A DNA stretch of 64,000 nucleotides from contig OY969725.1 in NCBI GenBank assembly GCA_963702195.1, positions 1,612,001 through 1,676,000 on the forward strand, in the 5' to 3' direction. The DNA is from AC-56 sp963702195 (GTDB lineage Bacteria > Actinomycetota > Thermoleophilia > Solirubrobacterales > 70-9). Shown here piece by piece: positions 15,739 through 24,889 of this stretch. Under the pieces are notes generated by a model. It made no database searches and had not been told where the DNA came from. It worked only from the letters and a program-made list of their open reading frames with translations. The translations under genes and the position numbers were made by a program. Numbering within the stretch: position 1 is the first letter of the stretch; each line of letters begins with the position of its first letter.

Positions 15739-17412
15739 GTGACGGCCGTTCGCATCCTGCCGCTCGGCGGCCTGGGCGAGATCGGCAAGAACATGACCGT
15801 CGTCGAGCACGGCGACGAGATCGTGGTCGTCGACACGGGGCTGATGTTCCCGACCAGCGAGATGCTCGGGATCGACCTGGTCCTCCCCGATTTCTCCTAT
15901 CTGCGCGGCCGCGCCGACGACATCCAGGCGATCGTCCTGACCCACGGGCACGAGGACCACGTGGGCGCGCTGCCCTTCGTACTGCGAGAGGTCTTCGAAT
16001 CGGACTCGACACGGATGCCGCCGATCTACGGCGGGGCGCTGACGATCGGCCTCGTGCGCTCGAAGCTCGAGGAGCACAAGATCCGGGACGCGCCGCTCGA
16101 GGTCCTGGACCCGGCGACGCCGATCCCGCTTGGCGCCTTCGAGCTCGAGTTCATCCACATGGCGCACTCGATCCCGGACTCCTGCGCGGTGGTCCTGCGC
16201 ACCGAGCTCGGGCCGATCCTGATCACGGGGGACTACAAGTTCGACCAGACGCCCGTCGACGGCAACCCCGCCGACGTCTCCCGCCTGGCCGCCCTGGGAG
16301 CCGAGGGCCTCCTGTGCCTGTGCGGAGACTCGACCAACGCGGACCGGCCGGGGATCGCGCCGTCTGAGTCGAGCGTGGGGCCTGCGCTGCTGGACCTGTT
16401 CGCACGCTGCGAGGGGCGGATCATCGTCACCTCGTTCGCCTCCAATGTCCATCGCGTCCAACAGGTGATCGACGCGGCGGCACAACTCGACCGCAAGGTG
16501 GCCCTGGTGGGGCGCTCGATGCGAAAGAACTTCAACATCGCCAGGAATCTCGGCATCGCGGAGGCGCCGGACGGGATGCTCGTCCCGGCGCGCGGGATCG
16601 AGTCGCTTCCGGATCACGAGGTCGTCGCGATCTCCACCGGCAGCCAGGGCGAGCCTCTTTCCGCGCTACGGCGCATGGCGCACGCGGACCACCCGGACGT
16701 CGAGCTTCACTCGGGCGACACCGTGATCTTCTCGGCGACGCCCGTCCCGGGAAACGAGCGCTCGGTCAACGAGACGATCGACCGGATCTTCGAGATCGGC
16801 GCGGAGGTCGTGACCGCGTCCGACGCGCCCATTCACGCGTCCGGGCACGGCTGGCAGGAAGAGCTCAAGCTGATGCTCAATCTCACGCGACCGCGCTACG
16901 TGATGCCGTTCCACGGCGACCACAAGCGCCTGCGCCTCCACGCCCAGCTCGCCGAGTCGGTCGGGGTGGATCCCGACCGGATCTTCAAGTCCCGCAACGG
17001 GGGCGTCCTGGAGATCGACGAGTCCGGCGCGCGCCTCGGCGCGGAGGTCTCCGCCGGGATGATCTTCGTCGACGGCGTGGACATCGGAGACCCCGACGAC
17101 GTCGCGCTTCGCGACCGCCGGGCGCTCTCGGCGGACGGCGTGTTCATCGTGGTGGCGACGGTCTCCTCCGACGACGGGGCTCAGGTGGCACCGCCCGAGA
17201 TCATCTTCCGCGGCGTCCCGTTCGTGGACGAGAACGACGGGCTCGTCGAGGAGCTCCGCGACGTGGTCGCACGCTCGCTGTCCGATGCGGCGCGGCATGA
17301 GGAGCGCGAGCCGAGCCTGCTTCAGGAGGACCTGCACGACGACATCGCCGCCTTTGTTTACGAGCGCCTGCGGCGGCGGCCGATGGTCCTTCCGGTGATC
17401 GTCGAGGTCTGA
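15739..17412 (+). CDS. rnj: Ribonuclease J
   Basis: A metallo-beta-lactamase/beta-CASP ribonuclease with 5'-3' exonuclease and endonuclease activity, for mRNA turnover and rRNA maturation. 557 residues from GTG. Motif 2 is THGHEDHVG (about residues 75-83) and GDYKFD comes later. The beta-CASP motifs include VTSFASNVHR, STGSQGEPLSALRRM and the metal-binding HASGHG. A C-terminal KH-like domain is present (VFVYERLRRRPMVLPVIVEV). The open N-terminus LPLGGLGEIGKNM is diagnostic of RNase J. Confidence 0.97.
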   Translation: MTAVRILPLGGLGEIGKNMTVVEHGDEIVVVDTGLMFPTSEMLGIDLVLPDFSYLRGRADDIQAIVLTHGHEDHVGALPFVLREVFESDSTRMPPIYGGALTIGLVRSKLEEHKIRDAPLEVLDPATPIPLGAFELEFIHMAHSIPDSCAVVLRTELGPILITGDYKFDQTPVDGNPADVSRLAALGAEGLLCLCGDSTNADRPGIAPSESSVGPALLDLFARCEGRIIVTSFASNVHRVQQVIDAAAQLDRKVALVGRSMRKNFNIARNLGIAEAPDGMLVPARGIESLPDHEVVAISTGSQGEPLSALRRMAHADHPDVELHSGDTVIFSATPVPGNERSVNETIDRIFEIGAEVVTASDAPIHASGHGWQEELKLMLNLTRPRYVMPFHGDHKRLRLHAQLAESVGVDPDRIFKSRNGGVLEIDESGARLGAEVSAGMIFVDGVDIGDPDDVALRDRRALSADGVFIVVATVSSDDGAQVAPPEIIFRGVPFVDENDGLVEELRDVVARSLSDAARHEEREPSLLQEDLHDDIAAFVYERLRRRPMVLPVIVEV

Positions 17413-17449
17413 GCTGAGGGGCAGGGGCAAGACGTGGGTCGGCTGGAGC

Positions 17450-19003
17450 GTGCCCTTCGCGGCGCTTCTGGTCGCTGCCATGGCGGCGGCGCCCGCGGCG
17501 GCGGCCCCGCGGAGCGTGTCGCATGAGCTGCGGGCGGCCGCGGCACCCCGCGCGGAGCTCGACTCCGTGAGCCACACGACGCTTCCGGGCGGGTCCGTCG
17601 TCCATCGCTTTCAGCAGCGCGTCGGCGGACTGCAGGTGCTCGGGTCGCAGGCGGTGGTGAACAAGGCGCCGGGCGCCGCGCCGCAGCTCGTCGCGGATTC
17701 CACCAAGCCCTCGATCACGCCACCGGCGCCGGCCGTCGTGAGCCGCGAGCGGGCGATCGACGTCGCCTCGGCCCGAGTCGGCGCGACCCGGCTGCGGGCG
17801 CCGATCTCGGCGAACCTCGCGATCGAGCCGGGCGAGGGGGGAACGGCCGTCTGGCGCGTCCTCATCCCATCGGCGCAACCACTCGGCGACTTCGAGGTCC
17901 TGGTGGACGCCGGAACGGGCCAGGTGATCTCAAGCCAGAACCTGATCGAGCGCTTCCAGACGGGTCACGCCAAGCTTTACAACCCCAACCCGGTGGTGGA
18001 GCACCACGGCGCGAAGGGCCTGCGCAGGGATCATCACGACAAGGACACACGCCTGTTGCGAAGGCTCCGGCGAAAGGTTTCGCTGCCGAACATCGACGAT
18101 GGCCAGGACTGCCTGCGGGGCCTCTGGGTGCACGCTCTGCGGGGCAAGAAGAACAAGGAGACCTGCAAGGCCAGCCTCCGCTGGGACAAGCTCACGCGGT
18201 CCGACAGCCGTTTCGAGGCGCTGATGGTCTACTACCACATCAACCGCTCCCAGGCATACGTCCAGTCGCTCGGCTTCTCGAACTCGAACTCGTCGCCCAA
18301 CGGCATCGACGACCGGGCCCAGCGCGCGATCGCAGACGCGTTCAAGCGCGACAACTCGTTCTACTCGCCCGCCACCCGGACCATCGTGTACGGGTCCGGC
18401 GGTGTGGACGACGCTGAGGACGGCGACGTGATCCTGCATGAGTACGGTCACGCGCTCCAGGACTCGGCGTCGCCCTCCTTCGGGCACAGCACCGGCTTTC
18501 AGCCGGGCGCGCTCGCCGAGGGCTCCTCCGACTACTGGGCGGCCGCGATGTCAGCGCTCGTACCCCATACGTCCAACGAGGACGCCGTCTGCATCTTCGA
18601 CTGGGACGCGACGACCTACGGCAGGTTCTACCCCAGAGTTCCGGGCGAGCGCTCGGGCCGGCGCTGTGGGCGGCGTACAGACGTCGGCAGGAGGCTTCGA
18701 AAGGCCGAGCACGGCGGCTGCGGGAGCGACGTCCACTGCGTGGGCCAGGTGTGGTCCACAGCGCTGTGGAACCTTCGTAAGGAGTTCGTCCGGCGAAACC
18801 CCGCTACCGGCGGCAGGCGGATGGACCAGATCTACCTGGCGTCTCAATTCCTGTACACGGGAACGGAGCGGTTCCGGGGCGCCGCGAAGGCGCTTCTGTG
18901 CGCGGACGAGGACCTCCACCCGCGGGGCGCCGCCGGCGACTGCAAGGGCGCCGACTACGGGATGATCCGCGAGCAGATGCGGGCGCGCGGCATCCTGCAA
19001 TAG
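17450..19003 (+). CDS. Secreted gluzincin metallopeptidase (M36 fungalysin-like)
   Basis: 517 residues. A hydrophobic N-terminal segment (PFAALLVAAMAAAPAAAA) ends in a signal-peptidase site. The frame upstream adds basic residues, so the real start may lie up to 36 nt earlier at a CTG. An FTP-like propeptide (about residues 60-170) precedes the catalytic domain. The zinc site is H330-E331-Y-G-H334 followed by E357 in EGSSDYW, the HExxH plus distant Glu of gluzincins. Cysteine pairs in the C-terminal half suggest disulfides. It is likely an exported, self-activating protease. A strong hairpin follows the gene. Confidence 0.85.
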   Translation: MPFAALLVAAMAAAPAAAAPRSVSHELRAAAAPRAELDSVSHTTLPGGSVVHRFQQRVGGLQVLGSQAVVNKAPGAAPQLVADSTKPSITPPAPAVVSRERAIDVASARVGATRLRAPISANLAIEPGEGGTAVWRVLIPSAQPLGDFEVLVDAGTGQVISSQNLIERFQTGHAKLYNPNPVVEHHGAKGLRRDHHDKDTRLLRRLRRKVSLPNIDDGQDCLRGLWVHALRGKKNKETCKASLRWDKLTRSDSRFEALMVYYHINRSQAYVQSLGFSNSNSSPNGIDDRAQRAIADAFKRDNSFYSPATRTIVYGSGGVDDAEDGDVILHEYGHALQDSASPSFGHSTGFQPGALAEGSSDYWAAAMSALVPHTSNEDAVCIFDWDATTYGRFYPRVPGERSGRRCGRRTDVGRRLRKAEHGGCGSDVHCVGQVWSTALWNLRKEFVRRNPATGGRRMDQIYLASQFLYTGTERFRGAAKALLCADEDLHPRGAAGDCKGADYGMIREQMRARGILQ

Positions 19004-19024
19004 GCCGCGCGCCGCGCCGACATC

Positions 19025-19062
19025 CGTCCCTGACAAGACTTGGGTCCGTCCCCGAAAAGACT
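19025..19062 (+). repeat. Imperfect 16-nt direct repeat, 22-nt period
   Basis: CGTCCCTGACAAGACT (19025-19040) and CGTCCCCGAAAAGACT (19047-19062) agree at 14 of 16 positions. Together with the following hairpins they make a repeat-rich gap between the protease and the convergent sensor kinase. It resembles REP-type extragenic repeats, though no transposase is nearby. Confidence 0.5.
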
Positions 19063-19100
19063 GACCCGCCGGTGTCAGGGAGGGGGAACACCGGCGGGTC
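19063..19100. terminator. Strong hairpin between convergent genes, probable terminator
   Basis: GACCCGCCGGTGT (19063-19075) is perfectly complementary to ACACCGGCGGGTC (19088-19100) with a 12-nt purine-rich loop: a 13-bp GC-rich stem. There is no U-tract. It sits between two convergent genes and could end both transcripts. Confidence 0.6.
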
Positions 19101-19124
19101 GCTTGGCTCAGACTGGCCAACGTT

Positions 19125-19164
19125 CACCCGTTGAGGTGGTGTCGGGGGGTGCCCCCAACGGGTG
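19125..19164. repeat. Second inverted repeat downstream of the protease
   Basis: CACCCGTTG (19125-19133) pairs with CAACGGGTG (19156-19164) around a G-rich 22-nt loop. It lies in the same gap as the 13-bp hairpin; the function may be termination or it may belong to a repeat element. Confidence 0.45.
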
Positions 19165-19265
19165 GGTTGTCTCGTCCGCGCGGAAAAGTAATTCGCGGGC
19201 ATAAACCCCTCTTAAACGTTTATCCCTGCGTTTCCTAAGAATCGCTTGCGCCCTTTGGCGCTAGC

Positions 19266-20660
19266 TCAAGCGGTCGGCAGGGTCACCGTGAAGCGGGCCC
19301 CGCCGGTGGGAGAGGGGCCCGCCTCGACGTCGCCTCCGTGCGACGTCGCGACCGCCTTCACGATCGCCAGGCCCAGGCCGGTGCCCGAGTCGGCGGCGAC
19401 GTCTGCCGGTCCCGACCCGCGGACGAAGCGCGAGAAGATCTGGCTCTCCATGCCCGCGGGGAGGCCCGGGCCGTCGTCGGAGACCTCGAGGACCGCGTGG
19501 CCGTTGCGGCGCTCGACCGCCACCTTGATCTCGGTCCCGTCCGGGGTGTGTCGCAGCCCGTTGTCGAGCAGGTTGACCGCAAGGCGGTGGAGCTCGTCCT
19601 CGTTCGCCTGCACCGGCACCGGGCCGGCCTCGCTGATCGTCAGGCGGTGACCGTCCGCCACCGGCCGGACCTCCGCCAGGGCCGCCGAAGCCACCTCGGC
19701 GAGGTCGACCTCGTGGCGAACGCCGGTCCTGCCGGCATCGGCCCGCGCCAGGAGCAATAGGTCGGACACGAGCCGGCTCATGCGCTTGGAGGAGCGCAGC
19801 GCGGAGCCCACCGCCTCCTGCTCGTCGTCGGCTCCCGACTCGGAGGCGAATCGTTCCTGGAGAAGCTCGAGGTTGGCGAGGATGCTCGTCAGCGGTGTCC
19901 GCAGCTCGTGCGACGCGTCGGCGACGAACTCCCGCTGCAGCTGCATCATCTGCTCGGTCTCCGACCGGGCAGCGTCGAGTTGTCGGAGCATCTGGTCCAG
20001 GGTCCTGGCGAGCTCACCGACCTCGTCATCGCGCTCCGGCTCCGGAATCCGCTGCGAGGGGTCGCGCGTGGTGGCGATCGACCGCGCCGTGTTCGTCAGC
20101 GTCGCGATCGGGCGCATGGCACGGCCGGCGATCGCGATGCCGGCGAGGGTGGCGAGGGCGGTGCCGCCCAGCACGCCCAGGGCGAGGAACAGCCAGAGGC
20201 GGTTGATGGTCGAGTCGAGGTTGTCGGTGCTTCGTGCGTACTGCAGATATCCGGGAACGCCGAGGCTGTTGTAGACCACGGGAACGGTGTAGACGCGCAA
20301 GGAGCCGGCTGAGCTGAGTCCAGGGACAGGGTGGGGTGGAGGTCCGAGGTTGTCAGGCGCTGTCTGCTGCACAACGTTGCCGTTGATATCCAGGATCCGG
20401 ATCGCTGCTGCGCCGGCAGCTGCTTGCCTCAGGTCCGCGACGTTCTCCGGAAGCTGGGTTTCGTGTACGAACTGTGTCGTCGCATCGCGCAATTCGTCGT
20501 CGAAGTTCCCGTGCAGCCGGCTGGAGGTAAGCCGCCCGACCACGAGGGCGAACATGACGAGGATCAGGAACGTCATCACCGCCGAGACGGCGGCCAGGCG
20601 CCAGCGGACCGGCCAGCGCTTCGGCGTCAGCGCCGCGGCGAGCCGCTCAAGCTTCTTCAT
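19266..20660 (-). CDS. Two-component sensor histidine kinase (EnvZ/MprB type)
   Basis: 464 residues. Two transmembrane segments (about residues 22-45 and 155-180) bracket a roughly 100-residue extracytoplasmic sensor region. A HAMP linker follows, with the conserved MRPIATLT proline. The dimerisation domain has the phospho-accepting His in FVADASHELRTPLTS. The ATPase domain has N-box LLDNGLRHTP, G1 DDGPGLP and G2 GTGLGLAIV. It overlaps its response-regulator gene by 14 nt, so the two are coexpressed. The stimulus is unknown; MprAB-like envelope-stress systems have this layout. Confidence 0.94.
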   Translation of the reverse strand: MKKLERLAAALTPKRWPVRWRLAAVSAVMTFLILVMFALVVGRLTSSRLHGNFDDELRDATTQFVHETQLPENVADLRQAAAGAAAIRILDINGNVVQQTAPDNLGPPPHPVPGLSSAGSLRVYTVPVVYNSLGVPGYLQYARSTDNLDSTINRLWLFLALGVLGGTALATLAGIAIAGRAMRPIATLTNTARSIATTRDPSQRIPEPERDDEVGELARTLDQMLRQLDAARSETEQMMQLQREFVADASHELRTPLTSILANLELLQERFASESGADDEQEAVGSALRSSKRMSRLVSDLLLLARADAGRTGVRHEVDLAEVASAALAEVRPVADGHRLTISEAGPVPVQANEDELHRLAVNLLDNGLRHTPDGTEIKVAVERRNGHAVLEVSDDGPGLPAGMESQIFSRFVRGSGPADVAADSGTGLGLAIVKAVATSHGGDVEAGPSPTGGARFTVTLPTA

Positions 20661-21354
20661 CGCGGGGCGCCCTCATCACGTACCCGGCGCCGCGCTTGGT
20701 GTGCAGGATTCGCGGCTCGCCCCCCGCCTCGAGCTTTCGCCGCACGTTCGAGATGAAGACGTCGATGGTGTTCGTCATCGCCATGGGGTCGTACCCCCAG
20801 ACCTCCTCCAGCAGCCGCTCGCGGGAGATCACCAGGCGCTCGTTGCGCATCAGGTACTCCAGCAACTCGAACTCGCGGTTGGTGAGCTCGATTGGCCGGT
20901 CGCTCCGGTAGACCTCGCGGGTGTCGGGGTTGAGTCGCAGGTCGGCCACGGTGAGCGACGCGGTGCCGCGTGGCGGGCGGCGGCGCATCAGGGCCCGCAT
21001 GCGGGCCAGGAGCTCCTTGCGCTCGAACGGCTTCACGAGGTAGTCGTCGGCGCCCGAGTCGAGCCCGACCACGCGGTCGTCTGTCTGAGTGCGGGCCGTG
21101 AGGATCAGGATCGAGACGTCGCCGGAGTCGCGAAGGCGCCGGCATACCTCGACCCCGTCCAGCTTCGGCAGGCCGAGGTCGAGGATCACGAGATCGGGGA
21201 CGAAGTCCTCGGCGACCTCGAGCGCCGCCACGCCGTCGCCCGCCGAGCGGACCTCGTGGCCCTCCTGACGCAGGGTGCGGCGCAGCACGTCAGCGATCTC
21301 GGCGTCGTCCTCGACCACCAGCACGCGGCCGGTTGTGATCTCCGTATCGACCAT
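20647..21354 (-). CDS. OmpR/PhoB-family response regulator
   Basis: 235 residues. The receiver domain has the acidic pair VVEDDAE, the phospho-acceptor Asp in LVILDLGLPKLDG and the Lys in YLVKPF. The C-terminal winged helix has LTNREFELLEYLMRN and the recognition segment ending in the hairpin GAGYVMRA. The ATG at 21354 is chosen over an upstream TTG at 21360, because a TAATCT -10 element sits 9 nt before the ATG but only 3 nt before the TTG. It is cotranscribed with the histidine kinase, whose start lies inside its 3' end. Confidence 0.95.
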   Translation of the reverse strand: MVDTEITTGRVLVVEDDAEIADVLRRTLRQEGHEVRSAGDGVAALEVAEDFVPDLVILDLGLPKLDGVEVCRRLRDSGDVSILILTARTQTDDRVVGLDSGADDYLVKPFERKELLARMRALMRRRPPRGTASLTVADLRLNPDTREVYRSDRPIELTNREFELLEYLMRNERLVISRERLLEEVWGYDPMAMTNTIDVFISNVRRKLEAGGEPRILHTKRGAGYVMRAPRDEEA

Positions 21355-21363
21355 TCCCAAGAC

Positions 21364-21369
21364 AGATTA
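21364..21369 (-). promoter_or_regulatory. -10 element for the two-component operon
   Basis: TAATCT on the minus strand, 9 nt upstream of the ATG at 21354. The transcript start would fall within a few bases of the start codon. Confidence 0.5.
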
Positions 21370-21477
21370 GCCCTGGCGTGGCCGTATACCGGCAGGTTTT
21401 ATGGCCCCTTTATGGCGAACCAGCCCGATGCACGTGGATGAGAGGGGACGCCCCGCAGGCGTCGAACCTGCCCACAC

Positions 21478-24006
21478 ATGCTGTTGACGCGCAAGCGCCC
21501 GTCGAAGGGGCGCGGGAGCCAGAAGGCTCGGCCGCGCACGCGTTCGCGTGCGCCCGCAAAGAAGGCGCGCCAGAGCCCGCGGGAGGTGGTCGCCGGGCTG
21601 GAGCAGCGGCACCTGGACCTGATCGGCCTCGGGCTGATCGCGATCGCGGTCTATCTCGCGTGCGTGCTCTACGTGGGCTGGGACGGCGGGCCTGTCGGCG
21701 ATTCCCTCAAGAAGGCGCTCACCGACGCGACAGGCCGGGTGGCGTACCTGGTGCCGATCGCGGTGGCCGTATGGGGCGCAGGGCTGATGATGCGCCCCAT
21801 GATCAAGGCGCCCGGCGCGTTCAACGCGGGGGCGATCCTGATCGTTGCCTCGCTGCTCCTGGCTTTCGCGGCCGAGACCGCGGGACTGGGGCCGTCGCAT
21901 CCCGTGAGGCATGGGTATTTCCACCAGCCGTTCTACTCCGTCCACGGCGGCGTGCTGGGCGAGGCCTTCTACTGGGCGGCGACGTCGCTCTTCCACCGGC
22001 TCGGAGCCCAGATCCTGGCCGTCCTGATGTTCGTGAGCGGGCTGCTCCTGATCACGCAGACCACCGTGTCGAGCCTGCTGAAGGGCGCCGGCAGGGTGGC
22101 GCGGACGGCGGGCACGGGAACCCGCGAGCTCGCAAAGACGGTCCGGATGAACAACGGCCAGGGCGGCTTCGGGGAGTTCGACGCGGATGGTCGCGACATC
22201 GCGATCACGCGAGCGGGGCAAACCGAGCCACTGGCGACGGCCGCGCTGTCCGATCCCGAGAGTGAGGCCGAGACGGCGCGCTTCGCCGACGACGATGACG
22301 AGACGGCTTGGGATGCGGAGGAACCGGTGGCCCCCGGCCCCGGCCAGTTCGCCTACGAGGACACGGCGCCGCCGGCCGGCGAGGAGCCGGACGAGGATGT
22401 GGAGGCCGAGGATGACGCGGAGGCCCCCGGCCCCGATTTGACCCCGATGGGCAACAAGCGCTCGGGCGTGACCGAGTCGGACGAGATCGACTACAAGCTG
22501 CCCCCGCCCAAGCTCCTGCAGGCGGGCAAGAGCGACCCGGGGCCCGACATGCGCGACCGCGAGGCGACCGCGCAGTCGCTGCTCGAGGCTCTGCGGCACT
22601 TCGGCGTGGAGGCACGCCTGCTGGGCGTGGTCAGCGGTCCCCATGTGAGCCGCTACGAGCTTCAGCTCGCGCCCGGAACCAAGGTCTCCAAGGTCGCTCA
22701 ACTCCGCGACGACCTGGCGTACGCGCTGGCCTCGACCGATATCCGCATCCTGGCCCCGATCCCCGGCAAGAAGGCCGTGGGCGTGGAGGTGCCGAACCAG
22801 CGGCGACGGCTCGTGCGATTGGGCGACATCTACGACGGCCGCCCGAAGGGCGCATCGCCGCTCGCGGTGTGGCTCGGCAAGGACGTGTCCGGCCAGGCGG
22901 TGTGGACCGATCTCGCCCTCATGCCCCACGCTCTGGTGGCGGGCACGACCGGCTCCGGAAAGTCGGGGTCCATCAACTCGATGCTGTGCTCGATCCTGCT
23001 TCATGCGTCGCCGAACGAGGCCCGCCTGGTGCTGGTCGATCCCAAGCGCGTGGAGCTCAACCACTACGAGCAGCTGCCCCACCTTCTGACCCCGGTGGTC
23101 ACGAACCCGCGCATGGCGGCCAACGTGCTTGCGAACCTGATCGGCGAGATGGAGAGCCGCTACTCGGTGATGGGCGAAGCGCGCACCCGCAACCTGGCCG
23201 AGCTCAACCGCGTTCGGGTCAAGGCCGGCGAGTCCCCGCTGCCGCACATCCTCTGCGTGATCGACGAGCTGGCCGACCTGATGATGGTCGCCCCGGCGGA
23301 GGTGGAGGACTCGATCATCCGGCTCGCCCAGAAGTCCCGAGCGGTGGGAATCCATCTGGTGCTGGCGACGCAGCGACCGTCCACGGACGTCATCACCGGC
23401 ACGATCAAGGTGAACATCCCGGCGCGCATCGCCTTCTCGGTCGCATCGCAGATCGACTCGCGGGTGATCCTGGACCAGGGGGGCGCCGAGACGCTCCTCG
23501 GACAGGGCGACATGCTCTTCCGGCCCGTGGGCACGTCGCGGCTCCAGCGGCTTCAGGGCGCGTTCGTGACCGAGGACGAGATCGCAAAGATCAGCGCCCA
23601 TTGGGCGCGCCAGGGGGAGCCCGAGTTCGATCCCGCCCTGCTGGAGGCGCACGACGAGCCCGGGGACGAGCGCGAGGGCGATCTCTCGCCCGACCACGAC
23701 GACCTGCTCGACGAGGCAGCCCGCATCGTCGCTCAGAGCCAGACCGCATCGGTGTCGATGCTCCAGCGCCGCTTGCGGGTGGGCTACACCCGAGCCGGGC
23801 GGCTGATCGACATGCTGGAGCGCAGGGGAATCATCTCCGGCTACGAGGGATCGAAGCCAAGACAGGTCCTGGTGACCGAGGGCGAGCTGTCGCGTGTGCT
23901 GGCCCGCCATGGAGCCGGCGGCGACGAGTCGGCCGAGGGCGACGAGGCCCAGGCCGACGGCGCCGAGCAGGCCGAGCGCGAGTCCCTGGGCTCATCGCTC
24001 GACTGA
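21478..24006 (+). CDS. ftsK: DNA translocase FtsK/SpoIIIE
   Basis: 842 residues. A septum-anchored ATPase that pumps chromosomal DNA during division. A basic N-terminus is followed by about four membrane helices (between residues 45 and 205). An acidic, proline-rich linker follows (about 255-330). The alpha/beta motor has Walker A GTTGSGKS at residues 489-496, Walker B in LCVIDELADLM, and the ATQRPSTDVITG motif. The C-terminal gamma winged helix (ASVSMLQRRLRVGYTRAGRLID) would read KOPS sites. The linker is shorter than in many actinobacteria. A rodZ-like gene and cinA follow on the same strand. Confidence 0.96.
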   Translation: MLLTRKRPSKGRGSQKARPRTRSRAPAKKARQSPREVVAGLEQRHLDLIGLGLIAIAVYLACVLYVGWDGGPVGDSLKKALTDATGRVAYLVPIAVAVWGAGLMMRPMIKAPGAFNAGAILIVASLLLAFAAETAGLGPSHPVRHGYFHQPFYSVHGGVLGEAFYWAATSLFHRLGAQILAVLMFVSGLLLITQTTVSSLLKGAGRVARTAGTGTRELAKTVRMNNGQGGFGEFDADGRDIAITRAGQTEPLATAALSDPESEAETARFADDDDETAWDAEEPVAPGPGQFAYEDTAPPAGEEPDEDVEAEDDAEAPGPDLTPMGNKRSGVTESDEIDYKLPPPKLLQAGKSDPGPDMRDREATAQSLLEALRHFGVEARLLGVVSGPHVSRYELQLAPGTKVSKVAQLRDDLAYALASTDIRILAPIPGKKAVGVEVPNQRRRLVRLGDIYDGRPKGASPLAVWLGKDVSGQAVWTDLALMPHALVAGTTGSGKSGSINSMLCSILLHASPNEARLVLVDPKRVELNHYEQLPHLLTPVVTNPRMAANVLANLIGEMESRYSVMGEARTRNLAELNRVRVKAGESPLPHILCVIDELADLMMVAPAEVEDSIIRLAQKSRAVGIHLVLATQRPSTDVITGTIKVNIPARIAFSVASQIDSRVILDQGGAETLLGQGDMLFRPVGTSRLQRLQGAFVTEDEIAKISAHWARQGEPEFDPALLEAHDEPGDEREGDLSPDHDDLLDEAARIVAQSQTASVSMLQRRLRVGYTRAGRLIDMLERRGIISGYEGSKPRQVLVTEGELSRVLARHGAGGDESAEGDEAQADGAEQAERESLGSSLD

Positions 24007-24061
24007 GCCGGCCTTCCCTCGTCAACGCGCCGGCACTCCGGCGGCGAGAATATGCGCCGGC

Positions 24062-24889
24062 ATGGTGACGAGGCACGAAGGAGAGGGCCTGCCGATTGGC
24101 GAGGTCCTGAAGCGCAGCCGCAACCGGCTGAAGCTCGACATCGGCAGGGTCGAGCGCGACACCAAGTTGCGGGCCAAGTACCTGCGCGCCCTCGAGAACG
24201 AGGAGTGGGACGTCCTGCCGGGGCCCACCTACATCAAGGGCTACCTCCGTACCTACGCGACCTACCTCGGGCTTGACGCGGACGCCCTCCTCGACGAGTA
24301 CCGCCGGACCGTCGAGCGCTCTCCGGCGAGCGAGCAGCCCTATCTCTTCTCGGAGCCGCTGCTCGAGCGCCGCCGCAGGCCCGCGCCGCCGCGGCGCCGC
24401 GCCTGGGGACAGGCACTCGCCGTGATCGGCATCCTCGCCGTCGCGGTCATCGCCGTCATCGCGCTGGTCCGGATCGACCCGCTGAACTGGTTCAGCAGCA
24501 GCGGCGGCGCGCCGCACCATCACAAGGGCAAGCAGCAGCGTCAGCATCACGGCTCGCACGGGCACAAGCACGGCAACGGGGGCGGGGGCTCTTCGTCCGG
24601 CGGTCGCGCCGTGTCGCTGGCGCTGATCACGCACGACGAGATGGTGGTGTGCCTCAGTCCCGGCCACGGTCGCCCGTTGATCGACGCCCAGACGCTCATC
24701 GGCGGATCGAAGCAGGGGCCCTTCTCGCCGCCCTCTGAGCACTACCGCCTCGACCTCATCTCGGGCGGCTCGGCGACCGTGGTGCTGGCCGGCAAGCCCC
24801 AGCGCGTGCACTCGAAGAAGCCGGCGAGCTTCGCCATCGACGCGGGCGGGATCAGGTCCATTCCATACCAGGGGAAGAAATGCCCGTAG
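24062..24889 (+). CDS. RodZ-like helix-turn-helix membrane protein
   Basis: 275 residues. The N-terminal Xre-type HTH domain (IGEVLKRSRNRLKLDIGRV to GYLRTYATYLGLD) matches RodZ. A basic stretch, one transmembrane helix (about residues 120-142, ALAVIGILAVAVIAVIALV), a His/Gly-rich disordered segment and a DUF4115-like beta domain follow. In rods RodZ links MreB to the elongation machinery; no mreB is in this window. The start ATG is chosen because the HTH begins about 10 residues later. The stop overlaps the cinA start by 10 nt. Confidence 0.88.
   Translation: MVTRHEGEGLPIGEVLKRSRNRLKLDIGRVERDTKLRAKYLRALENEEWDVLPGPTYIKGYLRTYATYLGLDADALLDEYRRTVERSPASEQPYLFSEPLLERRRRPAPPRRRAWGQALAVIGILAVAVIAVIALVRIDPLNWFSSSGGAPHHHKGKQQRQHHGSHGHKHGNGGGGSSSGGRAVSLALITHDEMVVCLSPGHGRPLIDAQTLIGGSKQGPFSPPSEHYRLDLISGGSATVVLAGKPQRVHSKKPASFAIDAGGIRSIPYQGKKCP

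Noticed and set aside
21448..21478. T-arm-like hairpin on the minus strand (GCAGG-TTCGACG-CCTGC) with a possible acceptor pairing
   Set aside because: Looked like the 3' half of a tRNA, but no anticodon arm or proper D-loop is found and the region overlaps the ftsK start.
21367..23910. 847-codon open frame antisense to ftsK
   Set aside because: Same artefact: no domain, no ribosome site, composition dictated by the sense gene.
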